From positions 1 through 64,000 of the forward strand of contig NZ_JANCLU010000002.1 of the NCBI RefSeq assembly GCF_024294805.1: DNA of 64,000 nt, in the 5' to 3' direction. Of the stretch, positions 44,318 to 52,342 are shown in pieces (the first letter of the stretch is position 1; the number at the start of each line of letters is the position of its first letter). Source of the stretch: Alsobacter ponti (GTDB lineage: Bacteria; Pseudomonadota; Alphaproteobacteria; Rhizobiales; Beijerinckiaceae). Position numbers and translations under genes: made by a program. Below the pieces are notes generated by a model. That model did not search any database and was not told the DNA's origin. It was given only the letters and a program-made list of their open reading frames with translations.

Positions 44318-45268
44318 ATGAGCAAAGACACTGACGTGGCTGCCTTGGAGCGGCGTCTGGGCAAGGTGCATGCCCGACAGCGCCTGGGCATCGAGGATGC
44401 GCACGAAGCGCAGGTCTTCGGGCAAGGGCTGAACTTCTTCCACATCGAGAACTGGTATTCATCCCACGCCGTGATCCGGGCGGTGCTACAGCTGACGGGT
44501 CTTTACGGCCGCGGACGTCGCAACGCCGCCCACGTTCGACTGACCACGAACAGGGTCGCGTCTCATAGACTGCCGTCCGACTTCGACGGGTTTCGCATTC
44601 TGCACCTCTCCGACCTTCATGCCGACATGAGTGGGGGCGCCATGAAGCGCGTCCGGCAGTTGGTTTGCGACCTGCCCTATGATCTATGCGTGCTCACGGG
44701 CGACTACCGCGGCAAGACCTTCGGGCCCTTCAAGGCCGCCCTCGACACGGTCGAGGAGGTCGTGGCCGCGCTGAGACCGCCGATCTTCGGCGTCCTTGGC
44801 AACCACGACACGGTGCGCATGGTGCCTCGTCTGGAGGCAATGGGGGTGCGCATGCTCATGAACGAATGCGCCCTCGTCGAGCGTGGCAACGCGCGCATCC
44901 ACGTCGCCGGCGTTGATGACCCGCACTTCTTCCGGGCTGACAACATCGAGAAGGCGGCGGCCGACATCCCGGACGAAGCCTTTTCGATCCTGCTTGCGCA
45001 CACGCCAGAAATCTACCGTCAGGCGGCCCATGCAGGCTTTGATCTCATGTTGGCCGGCCATACCCACGGCGGCCAGATTTGCCTGCCTGGGCAAGTTCCG
45101 TTGACCCTGAGTTCCGACCTGCCACGCCGCTTCGGAGCGGGGGCGTGGCGCTATCACGGGATGGCGGGCTACACCTCTGTCGGGGCCGGCTCCAGCGTGG
45201 TCGCGGTGCGTCTCAATTGCCTGCCTGAGATCACGCTTCACGAGTTGCGTTGCGGCCCTGCTCAGTAA
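44318..45268 (+). CDS. YkuE-like metallophosphoesterase
   Basis: 316-residue calcineurin-like phosphoesterase. Motifs are LSDLHADMS, TGDYRGK, GVLGNHDTVRM and LMLAGHTHGGQICLPG. The N-terminal 80 residues (VFGQGLNFFHIENWYSSHAV) lack a clear membrane anchor. Relatives include YkuE and LpxG, which act on lipid-linked diphosphates. Follows DedA after about 80 bases on the same strand and is likely part of the operon. Its 3' end overlaps the convergent CarS-like gene by 7 bases. Confidence 0.88.
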   Translation: MSKDTDVAALERRLGKVHARQRLGIEDAHEAQVFGQGLNFFHIENWYSSHAVIRAVLQLTGLYGRGRRNAAHVRLTTNRVASHRLPSDFDGFRILHLSDLHADMSGGAMKRVRQLVCDLPYDLCVLTGDYRGKTFGPFKAALDTVEEVVAALRPPIFGVLGNHDTVRMVPRLEAMGVRMLMNECALVERGNARIHVAGVDDPHFFRADNIEKAAADIPDEAFSILLAHTPEIYRQAAHAGFDLMLAGHTHGGQICLPGQVPLTLSSDLPRRFGAGAWRYHGMAGYTSVGAGSSVVAVRLNCLPEITLHELRCGPAQ

Positions 45269-45759
45269 GGACGGTCCCTGATCTTCATGGCGAACAGGAG
45301 ACGAGACAGGATCATCTCGCCGATCCAAAAGACCACGACGCCAACCGTGATGTCCACCACGCTTAATCCGAGCCTGCCCGCGATGGTCACCAACGGAAGA
45401 AACACCTCGGGGATCTGGTCAAGCCCCGGGGCCCTGCTGCTGGGAGGAAGTCCAAGCCTGCGCTTTGTGAAGCTGGAAATCAGGTCACCAACCATTGCGG
45501 CTGCCCCCGCAATTGCACCAGTCGTGAGCTGCAGCCCCATGAGACTGGACGCAAGCGCGGTCATGACGACCGCCAACACGAGCCCGCGGATCGTCTTCGA
45601 CCGCCCGAGCAGCGGCGCCCCGTCCCAGAGGAGAACGCCTCCGTCGAGCGATTGCGCCCAGCGGTCGCCGAGCACCCACTTCGTTAAAATCGGCGTTCCG
45701 TTGGCCACAGCCGCCAGGAGGAGCCCTTGGAAGAGTTGAGTGAGGTGAACATTCTCCAT
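45262..45759 (-). CDS. CarS-family (CDP-archaeol synthase-like) membrane protein
   Basis: 165-residue membrane protein of the CarS/DUF46 family, distant relatives of CDP-diacylglycerol synthase CdsA. Archaeal members use CTP to activate archaetidic acid. Diagnostic segments are LLGRSKTIRGL, AAAMVGDLISSFTKRRLGLPPSS and APGLDQIPEVFLP, with about five helices. In a bacterium without ether-lipid genes in view the substrate is probably phosphatidate or another lipid phosphate (inference). The ATG at 45759 gives the usual length; the frame is open to 45870. Confidence 0.88.
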   Translation of the reverse strand: MENVHLTQLFQGLLLAAVANGTPILTKWVLGDRWAQSLDGGVLLWDGAPLLGRSKTIRGLVLAVVMTALASSLMGLQLTTGAIAGAAAMVGDLISSFTKRRLGLPPSSRAPGLDQIPEVFLPLVTIAGRLGLSVVDITVGVVVFWIGEMILSRLLFAMKIRDRPY

Positions 45760-46182
45760 TCCGAGCAGCCCTGAGAAACATTTTGAAACCACAACCAATC
45801 TGAGTTTCGAGCGTTCTTGAGCGAGATCACAGTCTAATGGGCCGGCGTGAATGCGGTGGGTGCCCGACATGGGGAGATCAGGCGGATGAGCCGACCCTAT
45901 AAGGACGCGATCGTCGCGGTTGCCTAATCAGCATAGAACCGAGTTTCGAGTTCCGCCTCGACCACAAGATGTACGGGCCTTGTAGTCGACTTTATTGAGT
46001 GGCAGATAATACAGAGTATTTTATAGATAAAAATATGGATTATGCGTGGTATGTAAATGCTAATTGATTGAAATAAAAAAAGACGAGATTTAGTTTGTGG
46101 TTATAAACGTTAATGCGGAGTAGTGATTTAAATGCGGGTACTTTTGACTACATTAATTAGTTGCGCGACGAGGAGATTGATC
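45760..46182. other. AT-rich intergenic island
   Basis: About 420 bases. 45980-46150 is strikingly AT-rich, with runs such as GAAATAAAAAAAGACG and ATTTTATAGATAAAAATATGG, in an otherwise about two-thirds GC region. No gene recognised. It must contain the promoter for the small gene at 46183 and could be an H-NS/MucR-type silencer target or the scar of foreign DNA. Confidence 0.55.
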
Positions 46183-46413
46183 ATGGCGAAGGTCGCCCCT
46201 GCTCAAACAAATATCCCGCTTACGCGTTCGACGTTTGCGTTGCCGAAATCCAAGGCCGCCGAAGGGGCGTCTTTCGATGTGGTGCTCGCTGGCGCCTTGC
46301 GCGCTTGGCGCCAGTGGTCGCCCGCTGATCGAATCGCCATCGGGGCAGCAGCGGCGCTATCCATTATCGCAATCGTGGTCTGGGCTTTAGCGCTTCCGAA
46401 CCTCTTGGCATGA
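46183..46413 (+). CDS. Small single-pass membrane protein
   Basis: 76 residues from the ATG at 46183, which has GAGGAG 7 bases upstream. The N-terminal 50 residues are polar (KVAPAQTNIPLTRSTFALPKSKAAEGASF). The C-terminal 25 form one membrane helix (IAIGAAAALSIIAIVVWALALPNLL). Family not recognised. Its promoter must lie in the AT-rich island just upstream. Confidence 0.6.
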   Translation: MAKVAPAQTNIPLTRSTFALPKSKAAEGASFDVVLAGALRAWRQWSPADRIAIGAAAALSIIAIVVWALALPNLLA

Positions 46414-46600
46414 GGCGGTCGGGCCGTTCGACGAGATCAGACCATCGGTAGCCGCTTGAGCAAGTGTGCCCCAAGCGGATCCGAGGTTGAGCCAAAGTCG
46501 CGCCGGTGCCGAGCTGTGTCTGCCACAATTCACGGACGCCTGCACAATTGTCGGTTACGCGTGTCCTCGGCACTTGTAAGCGGGGCACCGTCGCGGAACT

Positions 46601-47650
46601 TTATTTCCGACCATTTCCATTTCCGTTTCCGCCGGCGTTCCCGTTCCCGCCACCGCGGCCATTGTTGCCGGCATCAGGGTTGCTGGATCCTCCAGCCCCG
46701 CCTCCGGCGTCCAGTCCGATCGATGCGCCGGCATTGCCACCGCCCCCGGTACCCCCGCCACCCTTTCCCTTGACGCCATCATTGCCGAAATTGCCTTTCC
46801 CCGGATTCTCACCGGAGTTTCCCACCGGCTTTCCATTTCCCGGATTTCCCGGCGGTGTCACCACGGGCGGCGGCGGAGGCGGCGGGGGCGGAGGCACGCG
46901 CACGGCCGCCACGACCGGGGCCGGCGGGGCGATCGGCTTGCCTTCGAGCACAGCGCGCTGGTCTGAGCACGAGGAGGTCTGCGCCCGGAAATCCTGGCGG
47001 ACCGTGGCGTTCTGGTTGCTGACGTAGGGGAAGTCCGCCTTCAACCGCCGGTCGCGGTCTTCCATCGAGGTGATCTGGCGCGGCGCGCCGCCGCGCGGGA
47101 TCTCGACCATGCTGCAGGCCTGCGTCGCCTCGATGCAGGAGCCCGCGCCGCAGATCGTCGCCGCGCCGCTGAGCAGCACGAACTGCGTCTGGCCGTTGGG
47201 TCGGACGTTGAGATCGAATTCCGTGCCGCGGATGCCGATCGTCGCCGTCGGCGTCTTGATGGCGTAGGAGGGCTTGGGGCTGTCGCCGGTGATGAACCGG
47301 AAGGTGCCGCGCAGCGCGTTGATCGAGAAGCGGCTCACCGTGTTGGTGCTGGCGCTCTGGAGCAGATACTGCTCGAGCATCAGGCTGGAGCCCGGGCCGA
47401 CCACCAGCCGGGTCTCGTCGCTGAAGAGCAGTTGCGCCTGGCCGACCGGACCCGTCTGAATGCGGTCGCCCATGTACACCGGCTGCATCGCCACGACGTT
47501 GCGGACGTTGCCCGCCCGCGCGGCGGCGACGTCCGGCAGCACCTCGACGGCGCGCCCGCTCACGTCCTGCGCCTGGACCGCCGTTCCCGCCAGCCCGAGG
47601 AAGGCCGCGCCCAGCAGTCCGGCGCGCAGCCTGTGCCCACTCCCGCCCAC
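46601..47650 (-). CDS. FecR-domain exported protein with low-complexity tail
   Basis: A signal peptide (GLLGAAFLGLAGTAVQA) leads into a FecR domain (about residues 30-150: GDRIQTGPVGQAQLLFSDETRLVVGPGSSLML, FRFITGDSPKPSYAIKTPTATIGIRGTEFD). A cysteine-containing middle region follows, then a run of about ten prolines and a C-terminal 100-residue Gly/Asn-rich segment. This is not the FecR sigma regulator: the sensor membrane helix is missing and the domain is exported. The GTG at 47650 has a GGAGTGGG site upstream; an ATG at 47719 is in frame but lacks one. Confidence 0.78.
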   Translation of the reverse strand: MGGSGHRLRAGLLGAAFLGLAGTAVQAQDVSGRAVEVLPDVAAARAGNVRNVVAMQPVYMGDRIQTGPVGQAQLLFSDETRLVVGPGSSLMLEQYLLQSASTNTVSRFSINALRGTFRFITGDSPKPSYAIKTPTATIGIRGTEFDLNVRPNGQTQFVLLSGAATICGAGSCIEATQACSMVEIPRGGAPRQITSMEDRDRRLKADFPYVSNQNATVRQDFRAQTSSCSDQRAVLEGKPIAPPAPVVAAVRVPPPPPPPPPPVVTPPGNPGNGKPVGNSGENPGKGNFGNDGVKGKGGGGTGGGGNAGASIGLDAGGGAGGSSNPDAGNNGRGGGNGNAGGNGNGNGRK

Positions 47651-47669
47651 AGACCCACTCCGCTCATGT

Positions 47670-47682
47670 TTAACAATGTTAA
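47670..47682. promoter_or_regulatory. Palindrome upstream of the FecR-domain gene
   Basis: TTAACAATGTTAA is a perfect 13-base palindrome inside an AT-rich patch about 20 bases before the chosen start. Candidate operator; regulator unknown. It would be coding if translation began at 47719. Confidence 0.4.
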
Positions 47683-48381
47683 CTTTCGTTAGCACATTGT
47701 ACTGGCCTTGCCGAGGCATGATTCAGTTCGAATAGGTGCACTAGCGCACCCGTTCAGTGTCATAAATTCGTCGCGTTCAATGACAGAATGCAATTCAGCG
47801 CTTTAGACCTGCGACGACCCAATCATGAACGAAGCCCAGCGGTGCGGTTGCTGGCGCGCAAGACCGGGGCGTTTGGTCCCTCATCCCACCTGTTCGGCGT
47901 TCCGGGGTGACGATACCGCGCCTCTTCCCGCGCCGCCTCGGGATGCCTCGGCGCCCCTGTCCGGACCTTCGCCGTCCATGATGGAATTGCCTTCCTGTGC
48001 ATTGCGACGTGCTGCTTCGCATGCCGGACCTCGCCAGCCTGAACTACGCTCTCCGTTCCTGAGAGGGCATTCCCATGATGTCCGCGATCTTCATCCCGTG
48101 CGTTTGCGTCGCGATGGTCATCGGAGATGGCGTGGCGTCGGCTGACTTGGTTCAGCAGCAGTTCGGGCAGTTCTTTCTGAACCAATTCGATCAGGACGAG
48201 CTGTTGGCTCCTCCTGACGACCAACTTCGCGGAGAGGAGAAGCCTCGTGCACATGGAAGCTGCGACCTGCCAAGACCATCGGACGCGTCTTCCGAAAAAG
48301 TCGGGGAGTGCAATCGCACGAAGTAAGCGCAGAGATGAACTCGGGGTGATCAACTGATCCGACGCACCGGCATGGTGATGG
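47683..48381. other. Intergenic stretch with a repeat copy
   Basis: About 700 bases without a supported gene. It holds the second copy of the dispersed 34-bp repeat (47878-47911). Short frames on both strands show no motif. Confidence 0.4.
47878..47911 (-). repeat. Dispersed 34-bp repeat, copy 2
   Basis: Reverse complement of 17181-17214 with three mismatches. Lies in non-coding DNA. Confidence 0.55.
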
Positions 48382-48711
48382 CTAGAATTGATTAAAATCA
48401 CGGCGTCGCTCACGTTCGACCCGTTCGAGTCGGCTCAACGCCTGGAGAAGGGCTTCAGGCAGCGGTTCTTCCAATGTCCGTGAAAACGCCCTTTGGAATC
48501 CGGGGCCCCACAAGCGGGCGCATGCGTTCGGGCTGCTCGGTCCATACTCGTGTTCCGCGACTGATTGCCGAGTGCAAGCCGCCTCCGCATTTGCAGCGAA
48601 TTCCTCGAGCTGGGAGGCTATCCGCATCAAACGATCGCGCTCGGCGGCGTCCTTGGCCGCCATGGCGTGCAGCAACACTCGTTCGGCCAGCGACCTAGTC
48701 CACACTACCAA
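48382..48711 (-). CDS. Hypothetical small helical protein
   Basis: About 109 codons. RSLAERVLLHAMAAKDAAERDRLMRIASQLEEFAANAEAA reads as a long amphipathic helix, unlike a random frame. The start is uncertain: the frame opens with TTG at 48711. Family not recognised. Confidence 0.4.
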   Translation of the reverse strand: MVVWTRSLAERVLLHAMAAKDAAERDRLMRIASQLEEFAANAEAACTRQSVAEHEYGPSSPNACARLWGPGFQRAFSRTLEEPLPEALLQALSRLERVERERRRDFNQF

Positions 48712-48816
48712 TGAGGCCGAACTCGAAAGGCTCGGCTTCCCCGTGAGCCAAGAGTTCGGAAATGCTGGTCGTCGGATGTTGTTCCGACGCTAGGATCGCG
48801 GCTGGGTGGAAAAGAG

Positions 48817-48846
48817 GACGGCGGCCGCCTCGTCGCGACCGCCGTC
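48817..48846 (-). terminator. Terminator-like hairpin (minus strand)
   Basis: GACGGCGG and CCGCCGTC form an 8-bp stem around 14 bases. On the minus strand the stem is followed by CTCTTTTCC. Confidence 0.5.
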
Positions 48847-49085
48847 TGGGCCAGTGGTCAGGCCATCGGGACAAGCATCCTCGATGACCGGAGAACCAAG
48901 AAAGGGCGCCATGGTTCCACTGGTGTCTAGCGCCGGATGCCTTGCGCGCCAGTCGCCGAAAGTACGGCGGCCAGGGGACGCGGACCGCCGTCAAGTCATG
49001 GCCATTCGCGCCGATCTGATTTGATCGGCGAAATCGAAACGGCGGCTGCACTCGGAAGGTTCACGGTGCTCCTTCACCAAGAAAA

Positions 49086-49116
49086 GCGGCGGCCCCACAA
49101 GCCAGGGAGCCGCCGC
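49086..49116 (-). terminator. Terminator-like hairpin (minus strand)
   Basis: GCGGCGGC and GCCGCCGC form an 8-bp stem around 15 bases. On the minus strand TTTTCTTGG follows directly. It lies about 190 bases downstream of the small membrane-protein gene at 49306-49455 and could end its transcript. Confidence 0.55.
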
Positions 49117-49305
49117 AAGGTTTGGTCAGGACAAGCGCAACCCAAGTGGGCCGGATGGTGCGAAAACGTGCAATTCTGAGAAGGGTTGCCATTGGGCTGG
49201 CGATCGACGGCCGCGCCAGACCGCTCGTCCCTCGAAGAATGTCCCGCGCGACGTCTCTTACGCGTGTCCCATGGGACAGTGCAGCCGGGCGGGCGGGGGC
49301 CGGGA

Positions 49306-49455
49306 TCAATCTGTGGACGGCTTACTGATTAGCCGAACCCCGACGTCGCCTTGGACGATCTCACCTGCTGCCAGTCTCACGAGTGCGGCAACAAGCATGA
49401 GAAGGTTTAAGACGAGCGCGGCAACGCCGAACGGCGCGAGAATCAGCCAAGTCAT
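49306..49455 (-). CDS. Putative small membrane protein
   Basis: 49 residues from the ATG at 49455, with GAGGGG about 5 bases upstream. One long hydrophobic segment (WLILAPFGVAALVLNLLMLVAALVRLA) followed by a short polar tail. A terminator-like hairpin follows downstream. Real but short gene, or chance; no family recognised. Confidence 0.45.
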   Translation of the reverse strand: MTWLILAPFGVAALVLNLLMLVAALVRLAAGEIVQGDVGVRLISKPSTD

Positions 49456-49901
49456 CGGGCCCCTCACGACAAACTGCCGTTGCTGCCGAGCTTGATTAGC
49501 AGGGGGGCACTTGTCCAGCACTAACGCTCATCCACAGTCCCCTCCTAGACCTGTTGCCCGGCCGCAGCCGGAACGCAATCGGCCAAGGGGGAAACGAAGA
49601 CGGCGGCCGAAGCCGCCGTAAGTCAACCTAGAGAGTATACGAACGAATCGGGCGACTCGCCCAATACGCGTCTACTTTGTCGCGGAACCCGGCGCCGGCA
49701 AAGCCCTAGAAGCCTCACATCACGGTTGCACTCGTGTGGGGGCTCGTTCTGACAACAGGCGGGCCGCTTAATGGCGGGCAAGGCGCCGCACCACGCTAGC
49801 ACTGCCTCTCTCCCCGAGCCTCGACCTGCGACCGATAGCGCCGCTTGCGCCAAAGGTGACCCAGTAACGGCATTACACGGAAAGGAGAGGGCGCACGCCG
49901 C
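49456..49901. other. Non-coding stretch with GC hairpin
   Basis: About 450 bases with no supported gene. Contains the hairpin at 49600-49619. Confidence 0.4.
49600..49619 (-). terminator. Terminator-like hairpin (minus strand)
   Basis: ACGGCGGC and GCCGCCGT pair perfectly around the tetraloop CGAA. CTTCGTTTCCCC follows on the minus strand. It lies about 280 bases downstream of the exported-protein gene at 49902. Confidence 0.55.
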
Positions 49902-50135
49902 TCAGTCCTCATCACCGTCATCAATGAGCTGGCATGCCTGAGCGGTCGTCGCAAGATCGAATCCCTTGAGCGGAGCGATCGCGTCGCCGTCGTCGCAGAC
50001 GGCGTCATACAGGCGGTTCTGGATGATGATGTCGGCAGCCTGGAGCGCCAGCGGAGACTGCGCCGAGGCGAGACTCGGTGTCAGCAGCACGGCAAAGCCG
50101 ATCGAGGAAACGAGCGCGACGAGATTCCGGTTCAT
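49902..50135 (-). CDS. Small exported protein
   Basis: 77 residues from the ATG at 50135, which has a perfect GGAGG 5 bases upstream. The signal peptide MNRNLVALVSSIGFAVLLTPSLASA is clear. The mature part is about 52 residues, acidic, with two cysteines (AVCDDGDA and AQACQLI) that may pair. No family recognised. Confidence 0.7.
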   Translation of the reverse strand: MNRNLVALVSSIGFAVLLTPSLASAQSPLALQAADIIIQNRLYDAVCDDGDAIAPLKGFDLATTAQACQLIDDGDED

Positions 50136-50280
50136 GATGGCCTCCGAGATGAACGATGGAGGACACCTAACGCGGGATTGGGCAGAAACGAGGATGGTCG
50201 AGCTCAAATTTCGGTAAGACACAGGCCGGCACCTACACATTACTCGGGATGGACGTCAGGTGTCCGAGCGGTCGAAAGAA

Positions 50281-50305
50281 AAGGCCGCCGACGGGCGGCG
50301 GCCTT
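50281..50305 (-). terminator. Terminator-like hairpin (minus strand)
   Basis: AAGGCCGCCG and CGGCGGCCTT form a perfect 10-bp stem around five bases; TTTTCTTTCG follows on the minus strand. Same style as the hairpins at 48817, 49086 and 49600. Confidence 0.55.
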
Positions 50306-50336
50306 AGTTGCCCCGAGAGGGGAGTTCGGATCCGAA

Positions 50337-50560
50337 GTGGACGGGATCCATCACATCCGTGAGGCCATTGCGCGGCGACGCGCCTACCGGCCCGCTGGGT
50401 GGGGAAGGCCCGAGCGTCGAAGCCGATGAAACCTACTTCGGCACTAAGGAGACGTCGCCGACCAAGACGAGGAGCGGTCGTCATTTCCACAAGAGAAGGC
50501 GGGGGCGCTCACAAAATGTCCGTCGCCGGCCTCGTTGAGCGCGGCGACAACGGTTCGCAG
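50337..50560 (+). pseudogene. IS1595-family (ISXO2-like) transposase remnant
   Basis: Pieces in three frames: GIHHIREAIA, then GPLGGEGPSVEADETYFGTKE with the first catalytic Asp of the DDE domain, then KMSVAGLVERGDN. In intact transposases of this family these occur in the same order. The two frame changes and the missing ends make it a dead fragment. It lies next to the second attachment-site copy. Confidence 0.75.
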
Positions 50561-50593
50561 CCACCTTCTCCGAGCGTCAAACCGCACAGTGAA

Positions 50594-50629
50594 GAGTCAA
50601 CTCTCGGTGGTTTCGCGTCCCCGCAACCA
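50594..50629 (+). other. Second tRNA-fMet 3'-end copy (candidate att site)
   Basis: GTCCCCGCAACCA at 50617-50629 repeats the tRNA-fMet end at 240-252 in the same orientation. GAGTCAACTCTCGGTGGTT at 50594-50612 is the reverse complement of 248-266 with one mismatch. No tRNA body is present. The site lies just past the 3' end of a ruined serine recombinase, as the tRNA does for the intact one. Confidence 0.55.
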
Positions 50630-50649
50630 AACGACCGAACGCCTCGCGT

Positions 50650-51110
50650 TCACCCAGCGCCGCCCCCTCCCGGGCGGCGTTGGCGTTTGTGGACGCCTGC
50701 GCCGCCTCCACCATTGCGGCGGTCTTCGCCCACCACCTCCACCTCGTAGCCGCCGCCCGCGCGCGGGCGCACCGCGACCCCGTCGATCAGACTGCGCAGG
50801 TGCTCGCAGGCCTCGGCGCGGGTCTCGTCGCGGTTCAGGGCCTCGTGCAGCGCTTCCACCTTGCGGCGGTACAGGTCGGCGAGGTTGGGGTGCAGGCGGA
50901 CAGGCGAGGGAGGCGGGGCCCGCGAGTTCGCTCCAGCTGCGTCTTCTCGACCTCCAGCGTGTCGAGGCGCGCCTGCAGGCCGGGCGCGCGGTAACCCTCG
51001 GCCACCGCCGTGATGAGGCCATCGAGCTGCCGCTGCACTCGCCTTTGCGCTGGCGCTCGATCGTGGCGTCGGCCCGCGTCGCGTTGATCTCCTGGTGGAT
51101 CTTGAGGTGT
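50650..51110 (-). pseudogene. Serine recombinase C-terminal remnant
   Basis: Minus-strand pieces in different frames give LDGLITAVAEGYRAPGLQARLDTLEVEKTQLE, then RRKVEALHEALNRDETRAEA-like segments and LRSLIDGVAVRPRAGGGYEVEVVGE. This is the coiled-coil tail of large serine recombinases; the intact gene at 209-1858 has YRRKVEALERVLEG and LIRSMIERVDLTPRADG there. The catalytic and zinc domains are absent. A non-functional remnant of a second element. Confidence 0.75.
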
Positions 51111-51407
51111 TGACGCGTTTGCTGCCGGTTGCGATCGAAATATATCGTTCGTTCAGAAGCCGGTTCTGATATGAAGAGGAAGGTTGCGAAAAGCGCAGCC
51201 AATGGGCAGCCTATTTTCGGCAGCAGTGCAGCCCGTGTTCCAGAGCGCTTTTCGGTGCTCACACATCACGCCGGGCAGGCCCGCAAGATCATTGAAGCCG
51301 CGATGCGCGCTGCCCCCCGCTAGCGGGCGCGCGCGAATTCCCGGACAAATGAGTCATCTGTCGATCTAAACCAGCGTCGCCGCACGCGGCGCAATCCGGA
51401 GGACCAC
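51111..51407. other. Stretch with a doubtful short frame
   Basis: About 300 bases. A 50-codon plus-strand frame from 51171 (MKRKVAKSAANGQPIFG) has no clear ribosome binding site and no family match. Nothing else seen. Confidence 0.3.
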
Positions 51408-51536
51408 ATGGCAAATGGCCAGCAGCGCGGCAATCGCGAAGCCAAGAAACCGAAGAAGGAAAAGCCGAAGACCATCGCGGCGGCGCCTTCGACCAAGGGC
51501 CTGGTCATCCAGAAGCCATCCGGCGGAAAGCCATAG
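51408..51536 (+). CDS. Small conserved basic protein
   Basis: 42 residues: starts MANGQQRGNREAKKPKKEK and ends STKGLVIQKPSGGKP. A perfect GGAGG lies 5 bases before the ATG. Proteins with this MANGQQRGNREAKKPK start are recurrent in rhizobial genomes near cold-shock and small coiled-coil genes, from memory. Highly basic; function unknown. Confidence 0.7.
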   Translation: MANGQQRGNREAKKPKKEKPKTIAAAPSTKGLVIQKPSGGKP

Positions 51537-51568
51537 GTGACCGGACCCAGAACGGCGGAGCGCCCGCC

Positions 51569-51814
51569 ATGGACCTGATTGTCGCCCGCGGCGAGGAACG
51601 ACAGTGGCGCCTCACCGACCTGCTCGGGCGGACGATGGGGGTGATTGTCGAAAACAAGCCTGGCGCCTTCACGATTCGGCCCGAGGGCTTCGCCATTGAG
51701 GCCATGGCCGGGCTCACGCCGGGACCGTATGTGTCGGTGGACGATGCGCTCGCGGCCATCGAACGACGCACGCGCGGTGTCTGCCGGCGAAAGGCAGGCT
51801 CGGGGAACGAGTAG
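51569..51814 (+). CDS. Small conserved hypothetical protein
   Basis: 81 residues, soluble, probably alpha/beta (MDLIVARGEERQWRLTDLLGRTMGVIVENKPGAF, then YVSVDDALAAIERRTRGVCRR). GGAG lies 8 bases upstream of the ATG. This type accompanies the small basic protein in rhizobial genomes, from memory. No function known. Confidence 0.7.
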   Translation: MDLIVARGEERQWRLTDLLGRTMGVIVENKPGAFTIRPEGFAIEAMAGLTPGPYVSVDDALAAIERRTRGVCRRKAGSGNE

Positions 51815-51948
51815 CCCGGGTAGACCCGGCACCCTGACGCGCCGGAGGCAACGCGTTGCACCAAGGCCTGTCCAAACGCGACAGGATCTCTCTGTGCGAC
51901 ACGGCCGTTCCCTTCAAGAACGATCTGACGAAACTGCAAGGAATCAGA

Positions 51949-52296
51949 ATGCCCTCTTTCAAGGAACCGAACCACCAAGCCCGCGCCAATCAGGCCGCGG
52001 CCGCGCGCAAGCAGACCCTCTCCGCGTTCCAGCACAACCCGGCCCGCGATCCGGCCGCGGTGGAAGCGCGCGGGGCCGTTCTGCGTGAGCGGGAACAGGC
52101 ACGCGCCCTCCGCGCCGAGGAAAAGGCGCGCCTGCGCGCGATCCGCGAGACCGAGGAAGCCGAGCAGAAGGCCAGCCGCGAGCGCGAGACCGCGCTGCTG
52201 GCCGAAGCGAGGGCAGCCGACGCAGTGGAGCTTGCAGCCAAGCAAAAGGCCGCACGCGACGCTCGCTACAGCGCCCGCAAGGCGCGAGCCCGCTGA
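51949..52296 (+). CDS. DUF6481 family coiled-coil protein
   Basis: 115 residues, begins MPSFKEPNHQARANQAAAARKQTL, then almost entirely charged helix rich in Glu, Arg and Ala (about residues 45-110), a probable coiled coil. The opening pattern matches DUF6481 proteins of alphaproteobacteria. AAGGA lies 6 bases before the ATG at 51949; the frame is open to 51856. Function unknown. Part of a run of four small same-strand genes. Confidence 0.75.
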   Translation: MPSFKEPNHQARANQAAAARKQTLSAFQHNPARDPAAVEARGAVLREREQARALRAEEKARLRAIRETEEAEQKASRERETALLAEARAADAVELAAKQKAARDARYSARKARAR

Positions 52297-52342
52297 ACGG
52301 ACACGAACAGGGCGTTGTCGACGCCCGGGGAGGAGACATCCG

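Larger units (their letters stand above)
48712..49305. other. Non-coding stretch with two GC hairpins
   Basis: About 590 bases without a supported gene. It contains hairpins at 48817-48846 and 49086-49116, both followed on the minus strand by T-rich DNA. Short minus-strand transcripts ending there are possible. Confidence 0.4.

Noticed and set aside
46601-47000. A collagen-like or PE_PGRS-type protein
   Set aside because: The Gly/Asn-rich tail lacks Gly-x-y periodicity and is joined to a FecR domain.
50594-50629. A second tRNA-fMet gene
   Set aside because: Only the last 13 bases and part of the downstream flank are present; there is no anticodon or D arm.
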